From positions 1-64,000 of the forward strand of contig QHVI01000050.1 in NCBI GenBank assembly GCA_003223515.1: a DNA stretch of 64,000 nucleotides. Reading direction: 5' to 3'. Position numbers and translations under genes: made by a program. The notes below the pieces were generated by a model. The model was given only the letters and a program-made list of their open reading frames with translations, did no database searches and was not told where the DNA came from. Origin of the DNA: Candidatus Angelobacter sp. Gp1-AA117 (lineage in GTDB: Bacteria > Acidobacteriota > Terriglobia > Terriglobales > Acidobacteriaceae). Every line of letters starts with the position of its first letter. Positions within the stretch are counted from its first letter, which is position 1. This document shows positions 27,776 through 36,398 of this stretch, piece by piece.

Positions 27776-27875
27776 ATTAGGTGGCGCAGTACCTTCTGGA
27801 ATTTACCCCCAAATTTTGAAATCCCCTTGACATTGTAATATTTCTAATATATCACTATGTTGAAGGACGAAGACC

Positions 27876-28820
27876 ATGGTTCAAGAAACACCTGCACCTG
27901 CCCCCACTCACGATATGCTCGATCGCCTGGAGAAGTTCTTCCGCCACTATCTCCATTGCACGCCCGATCAGCGCACCGTCTTGCAGCTTTGGGCCTTGCA
28001 TACCCACTGCTTTGCCGCTGCTGGTGCCACTCCGTACCTGTTCATTCATTCCCCGGAAAAGCAGTCGGGTAAGACCTTGTGCCTGCAGTTGCTCGGCCTG
28101 CTCTGTGCAGATTCCTGGTTTGCCTCTGCTGTAACTCCGGCTATCCTGGTGGGCAAGGTTACCGCTCAGCGTCCAACCGTGCTGCTCGATGACTGCCACA
28201 CCATCTTTTCTCCGGCTGCTCGTGCTCGCACTTGCGCTTTGCTCATGAATGGCGCGCGCCGTGGCGGCACGTTCAGCCTGTCTAAGCGCAACGCTATTCA
28301 GGATTTCGATGTTTTTTGTCCCAAGGCCCTGGCCGGCGACTTCTTATTGCCGCAAAATATTGTCGAGCATTTTATTCCTATTGCTCTCGTGCAGAACTTT
28401 GACTATGGCTTCTTCCGCAAGTTTCGGCTGGGTGAAGCCAGTGCAATGGCTGCTCCTCTTGTTGAATCCATGAAGGCCTGGGCCGTCGCCAACCTCGACG
28501 CCCTCATGCAGGCGGCGCCCTTTTCTTATGATGATGTCGAGCTCATATCCTCTCCCCGCGAGCAGGACTGTCTTGAGCCTCTCTTCCAGATCGCCTGTCT
28601 TTTGGGCAGTGATTGGCCTTCGCGCCTCGCTGCTGCGCTAAACCGTATCCATAGCTTGCTTCGCCGCTGGGGCATCGAAGTCCGCAATCAGCGTCACGAT
28701 TGCGGTGAGCGAGGCCAGGGGTACGACCGCAACGACTTCACCATTCACTTCAATGCCTGGCTGCCCGAACATGACGCCCGCATGGACGCCCGTTTCGACG
28801 GCCCGCTGCTGCTGGAATGA
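27876..28820 (+). CDS. DUF3631-like P-loop ATPase (orphan)
   Basis: IHSPEKQSGKTLCLQLL (Walker A), TVLLDDCHTIF (Walker B), ARRGGTFSLS, FDVFCPKALAG. Confidence 0.7.
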   Translation: MVQETPAPAPTHDMLDRLEKFFRHYLHCTPDQRTVLQLWALHTHCFAAAGATPYLFIHSPEKQSGKTLCLQLLGLLCADSWFASAVTPAILVGKVTAQRPTVLLDDCHTIFSPAARARTCALLMNGARRGGTFSLSKRNAIQDFDVFCPKALAGDFLLPQNIVEHFIPIALVQNFDYGFFRKFRLGEASAMAAPLVESMKAWAVANLDALMQAAPFSYDDVELISSPREQDCLEPLFQIACLLGSDWPSRLAAALNRIHSLLRRWGIEVRNQRHDCGERGQGYDRNDFTIHFNAWLPEHDARMDARFDGPLLLE

Positions 28821-28829
28821 AAAATTGGC

Positions 28830-28917
28830 CCTGACAGCCTGACACCCTGACAACCCGCATAAACACTGGGTTTTCTTGCAAACATCGTGTCAGGGCACTA
28901 GGGCCTCCGCCCTGACA
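28830..28917. repeat. CCTGACA repeat cluster (three direct copies at 8-bp period, one inverted, one further direct)
   Basis: CCTGACA at 28830, 28838, 28846; TGTCAGG at 28888; CCTGACA at 28911. Confidence 0.8.
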
Positions 28918-29145
28918 AAAGAAGCTTTATGGAGCGCAGCCACCCTCAGATCCGGTGTTCAGTAGGAATTTGGGCGTCAGCCTGATACCGTCCACCCAGT
29001 CCACTGAGTCCATACCTTGATCCATCCCAGGGGTTTCGGTTTCAATTGACCCATTTTCCAAATTACCCATTTACCAAATCCTCATCGAGAACCGTCCCAT
29101 CTCCGCCCCCAATTGAGAACAAAATTCTCGTAATCGTGGGCATGC

Positions 29146-30536
29146 CTAACCCACCCCCACTGCCGTTCTTCTAGGTATCGCTGCCTGCACCATCTGAGCT
29201 GCCAGTCTTCCGGAGACCACGGCGCCTTCCATGGTGGCGAGGTATTGCTGGCGGGTGTAGTCTCCGGCCAGGGTTAGTCCGGGAATCGGCGTTTGTTGCG
29301 GTGGCCTGAGAGCGTCTGTGCCCGGCGAGAGTGAATAGAAATCTGCCGGAAGCTTCACCACGCGATAGCGCGTTACATGGTTGCTTACCCGCAGTCCCAG
29401 CCGGTCAGCATCGCGGCAGGTGATTTCGAAGATCTCCTCCGGCGTCATGGGAAGGAATTCTTCCGGCGGGGTCAGAATAATGGAGATGCGGCCGGGCAAG
29501 CCCCGGAAAGTCGTGCGTGACTGCTCGGCAAAGCTGGCCAACACGGTATGTGGGCCGAAAGTAGTATGGTCAATCTCCATCGAGGGCCCATCCAGTTCCA
29601 TCTGGATGGTGACCGAGGGCATGGAGGGCAAACGCAACATCGGCTGAAACCACGGGTGAGCTCCGAACGTCTCCCGAATCAGCCGCTGGGCCGGCTCGAG
29701 CGAGGTTGCCACTACGACATGAGAAGCGTAGATCCGTTCATTTCCGCTTGCACGCCTGTCACACGTCCGTTCTCGAATAGCAGTTGCTCGACCGGAACTC
29801 CGGTCCTTACTTCACCTCCATTGCGCCTGATTGCGGCGGCCAGGGGTCCGGCCATGACTTCCGTCATTCCTCCCAGGAAAGCGCCGACGCGCACCGTATA
29901 AATCCATGGAAGGTATGGTCCAAGCACACCGAAGAATGCGTAGGACGAATACCGTTCTGGAGGCAGGAAGTACAACCCTGAAGTCAACGGCACAAGCAGG
30001 TTGCGAATGGCATTTTCCGTTACACCGTAAGCCCTGGCCTTGGCGGTTACGCTGGATTGGTCCAGATTAAGGGGATTGCTGAAATATTCGAGCAGCCCGC
30101 CTGCAAGAAAGCCCGGCAATGACAATAGGTCAACCGGGGAGAGCACTTGAAAAAGGTTCAGCGCTCCCACAAATGTTTCGAATGGACGATAGAGTGGAGC
30201 AGCGCCCAGCACTGCTGCTCCACGATGATCGGGCAGGCGGATTTCAACTTCATCTTCCCAGTAAACAATGCTGTTGAGTTCAATGCCTGCCTTGCGCAGC
30301 AGGTCGGGGAAAGCGCGATAGAAGCCCAGAACGCGATGAAGGCCGGATTCCACCGGCATTCCGTCCTGTATCCATGAGGAGGTGCGTCCACCGACCACTT
30401 CACGGGATTCAAGCAAGAGGACGTTGAATCCGAGGGTGCTGAGTTCGAAGGCGCAAGTCAATCCAGCCAGCCCGGCGCCCGCCACCAGAACATCGATGCG
30501 TCTCATCGGAGTTGTCCCGGAATACCGCTCACACAA
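29146..30536 (-). pseudogene. FAD-dependent amine oxidase/phytoene-desaturase-like protein, frameshifted
   Basis: N-part 29712..30536 (DVLVAGAGLAGLTCAFELSTLGFNVLLLESREVVGGRT); C-part 29146..29712 (TPIPGLTLAGDYTRQQYLATMEGAVVSGRLAA). The second frame extends upstream as ERIYASHVVVATS, implying a 1-nt indel near 29740. Confidence 0.8.
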
Positions 30537-30607
30537 GCCTCCTCAATGATAGACAGCAGTTGGCATTGGAGTTGCACAGTGAGGCATTTCATGGCGCAAA
30601 CCGGGAG

Positions 30608-30877
30608 CTACTTTTTTGATGGTCTGCGGCGCTTGCGGCTGGTGGGATCTTTCACCGTCTTCTGGCTGGCAACGGTTTGGGAGACAATCTTCCTGCAAGC
30701 CGGGCAATCAGCCACGTGGGTAAGCATAGACTCCCGTCTGCGCGAAGAGAGCGAGCCGCTCACGAAGGCGGCGATCTCTTGGTCCCTGAGGTGCCCGGAT
30801 TTTTCTTCACGAGCGCGCTTGTGCGCCACGCCTGCTTCCCGATATGGCCAGCAGACTTGATTGCGCCTGGGCGGCAC
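30608..30877 (-). CDS. Putative zinc-finger anti-sigma-like protein
   Basis: HLRDQEIAAFVSGSLSSRRRESMLTHVADCPACRKIV (HxxxCxxC); directly downstream of the sigma gene. Confidence 0.65.
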   Translation of the reverse strand: MPPRRNQVCWPYREAGVAHKRAREEKSGHLRDQEIAAFVSGSLSSRRRESMLTHVADCPACRKIVSQTVASQKTVKDPTSRKRRRPSKK

Positions 30878-30901
30878 AAAGCATTCAAGTCTCTTATCGA
30901 G

Positions 30902-31915
30902 CTATGCTCCTTTCGGAAGATCGGTATTCATAGCCGTTTCGTGACCAGCAGATGATTTGTAGATCGCAGGAGTCATTGCAGCAGCCATTCCCGAACCATT
31001 GTGGGCTGGCTGCTGGAGCACCTTGAGAAAATCAAGAATCGAAATTTCATGCCGGGGATTCTCCGTGATGTCTTCCAGGCACTCCTTAATGGCCGAACGG
31101 CTCAGGCCATGTTTGGTCGAAAGCACAGCAATGACATCGTCGCGCAGCTTGCTCTGCATGCGTTCCAACTGTCTTGTCACGTTGGATTGATGAATACCCA
31201 GTAGCTTGGCAATTTGTCCCAATTGTAGACCATCCTCATAGCGCCACAAAAGTACCAGGCGTTCCCGGGGCGTGAGTTTGTGGCAGGCGCATCCCAGGGA
31301 GTCTTCCAGCGCAGCCCGGTAACGCCTCGCCCGCAGGGTCATCTCAATGTTCTGGAGCGCCGGCTCGTCCGGCATCTCCGGTTGTATGTCAGTGCTCTTG
31401 GCATTCGCGCTGCAGCGCTGGGCATTGATAGACCGGTTGCAGACGATCACCCGCAGCCAGGTGCTCAGGGAGCTTCGGCCATCATACGATGCAATGCGGC
31501 TGGCGCCCGAACGGTCGGGGAGAAACAGGTCCGCAATGATGTTGTCGGCCAGATCCTGTGAGACAAAACCAGGCCGGTAAAAAAATCGCACAAGGTCGCA
31601 GACAAATCCTCTGTAGGTAGTTTCCAGGATTTTCCAGGCAGCGCTGGCGTGGTCCGCAGAGCCATTCCCGCCGTTGCCGTTATGCCCCGGACTGTATTGC
31701 GCGCAGGCAGTAGCCAGGTAAAGATCGTCCAGGTGCAGCGATTTCACGAACGCCGATGCCTCGGCCGGTTCCGGTGAGAGGCCGAGATGTTTTCTTACGA
31801 TAGAGTGGAGGCGGGCAGCATAGGCCGGCAATTCAAGACCAAGATCGCCGAAGCGGCTGCGCCCCTCAAGATATGCAGTCGAGACCACAGAATCTAAGTG
31901 CAGTGGCGGCAACAT
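30902..31915 (-). CDS. Sigma-70 family (ECF-like) sigma factor with N- and C-terminal extensions
   Basis: Region 2-like SLSTWLRVIVCNRSIN; region 4-like LTPRERLVLLWRYEDGLQLGQIAKLLGIHQSNVTRQLERMQ. Confidence 0.85.
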   Translation of the reverse strand: MLPPLHLDSVVSTAYLEGRSRFGDLGLELPAYAARLHSIVRKHLGLSPEPAEASAFVKSLHLDDLYLATACAQYSPGHNGNGGNGSADHASAAWKILETTYRGFVCDLVRFFYRPGFVSQDLADNIIADLFLPDRSGASRIASYDGRSSLSTWLRVIVCNRSINAQRCSANAKSTDIQPEMPDEPALQNIEMTLRARRYRAALEDSLGCACHKLTPRERLVLLWRYEDGLQLGQIAKLLGIHQSNVTRQLERMQSKLRDDVIAVLSTKHGLSRSAIKECLEDITENPRHEISILDFLKVLQQPAHNGSGMAAAMTPAIYKSSAGHETAMNTDLPKGA

Positions 31916-31985
31916 GTTCTCCTACCTGTCTGTTCCGGGAAGTTGATGCGTTTCCTATCACGCCGTCAACAACGGCTGTCCGGGT

Positions 31986-33200
31986 TCAGGGTTCTGGTCG
32001 ATTTCGTCCGTAGCTTTCGTGGGCATTGACGAACTCTCCGCTGGCGATGGCGGCCGCCATGGAGATCTCGCCGGAAAGCAGTGTAGCAGCGGCAATTTCT
32101 GCCAGTTTAGGGGCGCCTGCTTTTCCCACGGCGCCTAACATCTGCAAGCATTCGAGGCTGGTGCTTAGCCCCGTGCCGCCGCCCACGGTTGCAAGGGTCA
32201 GTGAGGGCAGCGTTACTGAGACATATACATCATTATTTTCTGCAAGTTCAAAATTGGTGATACCGATGGCTGAATTGGCTACATTCGCTACGTCCTGCCC
32301 ACAAGCGATGAACAGCGCCGTCAGGCCATTCGCGTAATGTCCGTTGTAGCCGATGGTATTGGCATGAAGATGTCCAATGACTGTGTGGTGCCACAGGTCC
32401 ACAAGCTGTACCGGCGTGATGTGCAGGTACTGGCGCAGCAGTGAAGATGGAATCCTGGCCCCGGCAACCACCTTCTTGCCTTTGCCTCCGGCAAATAAGC
32501 TGCCGCTGCCACGCTTCTCCGAGCTGTGCCCGCTGAACAGCCAGAAATCGGTCGCGGCGCTGTTCAGCATGATCCAGCGGCAGGCCCGCTCCGTGGCTTT
32601 TACAATCATGTTCATGCCATGAGCGTCGGCGGTGAAGTAGCAGAAATTCACGATCACTTCACGGCCCACGGGCTGGCATTCCAGACGCAGCAGCTTGCCA
32701 TGCCGCGTGGTGGATTCGGCTTCCTGTTTGAGGATGGAGAAGCTCTGGTTCAGTTGGGAAGCAAAGTCATGTGCTGCGGCCACATCGGCCAACAGAAACA
32801 CCGGGCTGACACGGTTTTCATCAAGATAGAGACGCGTGGTAACGCCGCCCGAGCGTGTGAGCGTGACCATTCCACGCTCATAGGAGCGCACCAGAGCGCC
32901 TTCCGTGGTGGCAAGAGGAACGTAGAATGTGCCTTGAGCATGACTGCCGTGAATCAGGAGCGGACCGGAAACTCCTACGGGCATCTGTACTGTGCCAATA
33001 GGATTTTCGATGTTCCCTCGCATCTGTTCGCTGGAAAGAGAATAGGAGCCGACATGAGTCAGCGTTGCTCCGGTCTTCTCTTCCACCCACTTGCGCCGGG
33101 CAGCCACCGCCTCATCACTGTAGCCCTGCTTGTCAAAGCGGGGAACGAGTGCGGCACTTGAGCCATTGCGTGTCGGCACTTCTTCAGAATCAATCAGCAA
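31986..33200 (-). CDS. Hydroxymethylglutaryl-CoA reductase (class I-like)
   Basis: ENPIGTVQMPVGVSGPL, TTEGALVRSYERG, DAHGMNM, GGKGKKVVAGA, NGHYANGLTALFIACGQDVANVANS, GGGTGLSTSLECLQMLG. Confidence 0.93.
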   Translation of the reverse strand: MLIDSEEVPTRNGSSAALVPRFDKQGYSDEAVAARRKWVEEKTGATLTHVGSYSLSSEQMRGNIENPIGTVQMPVGVSGPLLIHGSHAQGTFYVPLATTEGALVRSYERGMVTLTRSGGVTTRLYLDENRVSPVFLLADVAAAHDFASQLNQSFSILKQEAESTTRHGKLLRLECQPVGREVIVNFCYFTADAHGMNMIVKATERACRWIMLNSAATDFWLFSGHSSEKRGSGSLFAGGKGKKVVAGARIPSSLLRQYLHITPVQLVDLWHHTVIGHLHANTIGYNGHYANGLTALFIACGQDVANVANSAIGITNFELAENNDVYVSVTLPSLTLATVGGGTGLSTSLECLQMLGAVGKAGAPKLAEIAAATLLSGEISMAAAIASGEFVNAHESYGRNRPEP

Positions 33201-33287
33201 AGCTCACTCCCGAATATTCTCAAAATGTAAAACGTAATTCCGTTGCAACGCCACCAGCGCTCAAGCGCTGTTTTGCAGATATTTTAT

Positions 33288-33316
33288 TTCCCCGGACTAA
33301 AGTCCGGGGCTTCCAT
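33288..33316. repeat. Palindromic repeat 'ttccccggactaaagtccggggcttccatt'
   Basis: Second copy of the 8086-8116 element. Confidence 0.8.
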
Positions 33317-34551
33317 TAAAGTCCTGGGCTTGCACCCGCGATCACCAGCGAGCAGGCATTGCCATCAAAGCCCACGGAGTTAATCAGTCCGAAGCCGGCG
33401 GTAATCTCCTGCTTGTCGCGGCATAAATTCAATGCCGGTATTTCAGGGCCGGGCTGTTCCAGGCCGCGAATGCCGGGCAGCACACCTGTCTGCATGGTTT
33501 GCAACAGGTCCACGGCCTGCAAAGCGCCCGATGCCCCCAGCGCTTCGCCGACCATTGACTTGATCGCGGTGACCGGCACTGCGTCACCGCTGCCATTGAA
33601 AGCTGCGTGGATCGCTACGGCTTCATTCCGGTCTGCGGCCACACTTCCATTCCCGGATGCGCTGATGCAGCCGATTTCAGCGGAGAGAATTCCACTGTCA
33701 TGCAAAGCGGAGTTCATGGCGCGGGTAATCGTTTCAGTACCGCATTCGACATTACCGGCAGGATCATAGGCGCTGCCATGTCCGCGGATTTCACCCAGGA
33801 TAGACGCGCCACGTTCCACGGCTGCATTCCATTCTTCCAGCATCAGCAGGCCCGCCCCTTCTCCCAGAGCGAAGCCGCTGCGCTGTGCCGAAAAAGGAAT
33901 CGGAAATTCGCTGTGCCCATTGCATCTGCACAGCAGCCCCGCCTGGTCGAAACCGCAGAACGATTCAAAACAGAATTCATCGGCGCCCCCGGCAAGCAGC
34001 GCTGTATGGCTGCCGTAGCGAATCAGATCGGCGGCATATCCAAGGGCCATCAGTCCTGAAGTGGCGCCACAGGCAATGGTGGAGTTGATGGCGCGCAGGT
34101 TGTGCCAGATAGCTGTCTGGCCGGCGGCCGCGTTCAATACGGTGTTGGCGAAATCCATGGGACTGACATAGGAAGGGCCTTCGGTAAGCCCGCGCCGGTC
34201 AAACTCAGAGATCGTATGCACACTGCCAAACATCGTGCCCAGCACCAGGCCAACATCATGGCCGCGCAGCATTTCAACAGTCCACCCGCTGTTTTCCAGG
34301 GCCAGCTTGGCGGTTGCGGCAACCATGCGTCCGGTGCGGTCCAGCGGCCGGAGCGGTTTTCCCTTCAGATACTGCTCTGGTTCAAACGAACCGATATGAC
34401 CGCCCTGCCTGCAGACGGAAACCCCGGCTTCAGAATGGTCCAGCCGGTATGCAGCTCTTTCTCCGTTGCAGAGCGCGGAATGAAACTTCGCCGGCGAGTC
34501 GCCGAATGAGGTGATGACTCCAGCTCCGGTAATGGCCACTCTTTTCATCAC
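33316..34551 (-). CDS. Ketosynthase-fold protein lacking all three catalytic residues (KS-beta/chain-length-factor-like)
   Basis: IACGATSGLMALGYA (Ala at the Cys position), ISASGNGSVAAD (Ser at first His), KSMVGEALGASGA (Glu at second His). Confidence 0.85.
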   Translation of the reverse strand: MMKRVAITGAGVITSFGDSPAKFHSALCNGERAAYRLDHSEAGVSVCRQGGHIGSFEPEQYLKGKPLRPLDRTGRMVAATAKLALENSGWTVEMLRGHDVGLVLGTMFGSVHTISEFDRRGLTEGPSYVSPMDFANTVLNAAAGQTAIWHNLRAINSTIACGATSGLMALGYAADLIRYGSHTALLAGGADEFCFESFCGFDQAGLLCRCNGHSEFPIPFSAQRSGFALGEGAGLLMLEEWNAAVERGASILGEIRGHGSAYDPAGNVECGTETITRAMNSALHDSGILSAEIGCISASGNGSVAADRNEAVAIHAAFNGSGDAVPVTAIKSMVGEALGASGALQAVDLLQTMQTGVLPGIRGLEQPGPEIPALNLCRDKQEITAGFGLINSVGFDGNACSLVIAGASPGL

Positions 34552-34571
34552 GAAATACCGTTGTTGTGCGG

Positions 34572-35798
34572 TTACGCTGCAGATGCAGTAAATACCAGTG
34601 AAGAGTTATTGCCACCAAACGCATAAGCATTGTTCATGGCGACCTTTACGTTGCACTTGCGGGCCTGATTCGGCACAAAATCCAAGTCGCATTCCGGGTC
34701 CTGCTCATGCAGGTTCATGGTGGGCGGAATCTGTTGATGTGTGATCGCCAGGGCACAAACGGCAGCTTCAATGGCGGAGGCTGCTCCCATGGTGTGCCCA
34801 AGCATGGATTTTACCGAGCTGATCGGAACCTTGTAGGCGAGATCTCCGAAGGTCTTTTTCACCGCGATGGTTTCCAGTCGGTCATTCGTAGGCGTGCCTG
34901 TGCCATGGGCGCTGATGTAATCCACGTCTTCGGCGGCCATGCCGCTTTGCTTCAACGCCATCGCCATGGCTCGCGATGCGCCTTCTCCCCGCGGATGCGC
35001 AGCCGTCATGTGGTGTGCATCACAGGAAAGTCCGTAACCGGCAATCTCGCAATAAATCCGCGCGCCCCGCGCCATAGCCTCGTCTTTTCTTTCCAGCAGC
35101 AGAAAGGCAGCGCCTTCACCCGGAACCATGCCTTTGCGATTGCGGTCAAAAGGCTGGCAAAGCTCCGGAGCGATGGCTCCCAGCCGCGCGAAACCAGTGT
35201 AGGTAATGCGCGAAAAACAATCTGCTCCGCCGGCCAGCATGATGTCGGCACGCCCGGCGCGCAGAACGTCAGAGGCGTGAGCGATAGCATAGTTCCCGGC
35301 AGCGCAGGCGGTGGGGATCATCATGGTTTCGCCTGCAAACTCCAGCTCTGCCGCTACGTGGCCGGGAACCACGTGGCATGGATATCCGCGAATGAAACCA
35401 TCGCCTGCGCGGGCCATCTCTCCCTGCACGTAGCGATCGTCAAAGCGCTCAATGAAGTGCGGTTCGCCCGAGGTAGTTCCCACGCAGACACCGGCGCGGC
35501 TGCGGTCAATGGTTCCCAGATCCATGGATGCATCTGCCAGGGCGAGCCGGGCAGCAGCAATGGCAAGCTGCGAAGAGCGGCCGATCATGGAAGGATTCAG
35601 GCGGGCCACGTGGGTGCGCGGATCAAAATCCAGAATCTCAGCGCCCAGGTGGACGCTGTAGCCGCTGGTGTTGAAGCTCCGCACCGGACCAAACCCGCAC
35701 TTGCCCGCTAGCAAAGCATTCCAGAATTCCTCCCGGCCGGTGCCGATGGAGGTGACCATTCCCAGACCGGTGACTGCGATGGCAGGCCGGGTTGTCAT
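34572..35798 (-). CDS. Beta-ketoacyl-ACP synthase (FabF/KS-alpha type)
   Basis: TACAAGNYAIA, SAHGTGTPTND, KSMLGHTMGAAS: intact Cys-His-His. Confidence 0.93.
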   Translation of the reverse strand: MTTRPAIAVTGLGMVTSIGTGREEFWNALLAGKCGFGPVRSFNTSGYSVHLGAEILDFDPRTHVARLNPSMIGRSSQLAIAAARLALADASMDLGTIDRSRAGVCVGTTSGEPHFIERFDDRYVQGEMARAGDGFIRGYPCHVVPGHVAAELEFAGETMMIPTACAAGNYAIAHASDVLRAGRADIMLAGGADCFSRITYTGFARLGAIAPELCQPFDRNRKGMVPGEGAAFLLLERKDEAMARGARIYCEIAGYGLSCDAHHMTAAHPRGEGASRAMAMALKQSGMAAEDVDYISAHGTGTPTNDRLETIAVKKTFGDLAYKVPISSVKSMLGHTMGAASAIEAAVCALAITHQQIPPTMNLHEQDPECDLDFVPNQARKCNVKVAMNNAYAFGGNNSSLVFTASAA

Positions 35799-36049
35799 GC
35801 CACTTCCGCGAACATGCGCCGTTTCACCAGCGCGATTGTGTCTTCAACGGTGCGGATGGAAGATAACTCCTCGTCGGTGGCGTGAAATTTGAAGTGATTC
35901 TCTACAGCCACGGCGATTTCCAGGATGGCGAGGGAATCCAGGCCCAGATCGTCTATATAGGACGCAGAGTCAGAGATGCCGGTGGCATCAACGCCTGTAA
36001 CCTGCTGAATAGCGTCTTTGATTTTGGTTTTGATTGTCTCCAGTTCCAT
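35795..36049 (-). CDS. Acyl carrier protein
   Basis: DDLGLDSLAILEIAVAVENHF; start MELETIKTKIKD at 36049; ATGA overlap with the KS gene. Confidence 0.9.
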   Translation of the reverse strand: MELETIKTKIKDAIQQVTGVDATGISDSASYIDDLGLDSLAILEIAVAVENHFKFHATDEELSSIRTVEDTIALVKRRMFAEVA

Positions 36050-36398
36050 TGGTGGTCTGCTCCCGGTGAAGGCACGTGTGGTTTTGAAGCAAAATGCGGC
36101 TGGTGCGTAGAGTTTGAAAAAACCAAACCTTACAAGCAGCAATTTTCAGATTTCAACGTGTGAGACAACTGGCCTTGGGAAATTTGCGTAACAACCTGCG
36201 GACGAAACTATGCTCCTAAAAAAGAAAAAAATAAAGTGTCAAAATCGGAATTTACAAAAATTTCGCTTAGGACAAAATGACTATGGCACGATGGCAAAAC
36301 CTAATCCATGCTTAACACCAGAACGGCTGGGATAGTGACAGCGAAGAATAGGAGAACAATGTGCCAAGTCCGAAAGCCATGCGCAGAAATTTGCCGGC

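Noticed and set aside
27827-27855. Strong sigma-70 promoter before the DUF3631-like gene
   Set aside because: TTGACA is present, but the -10 at correct spacing (TATCAC) is poor; not called as a feature.
34707-35711. 334-aa + strand ORF
   Set aside because: Antisense to an unambiguous ketosynthase gene; translation is low-quality shadow sequence.
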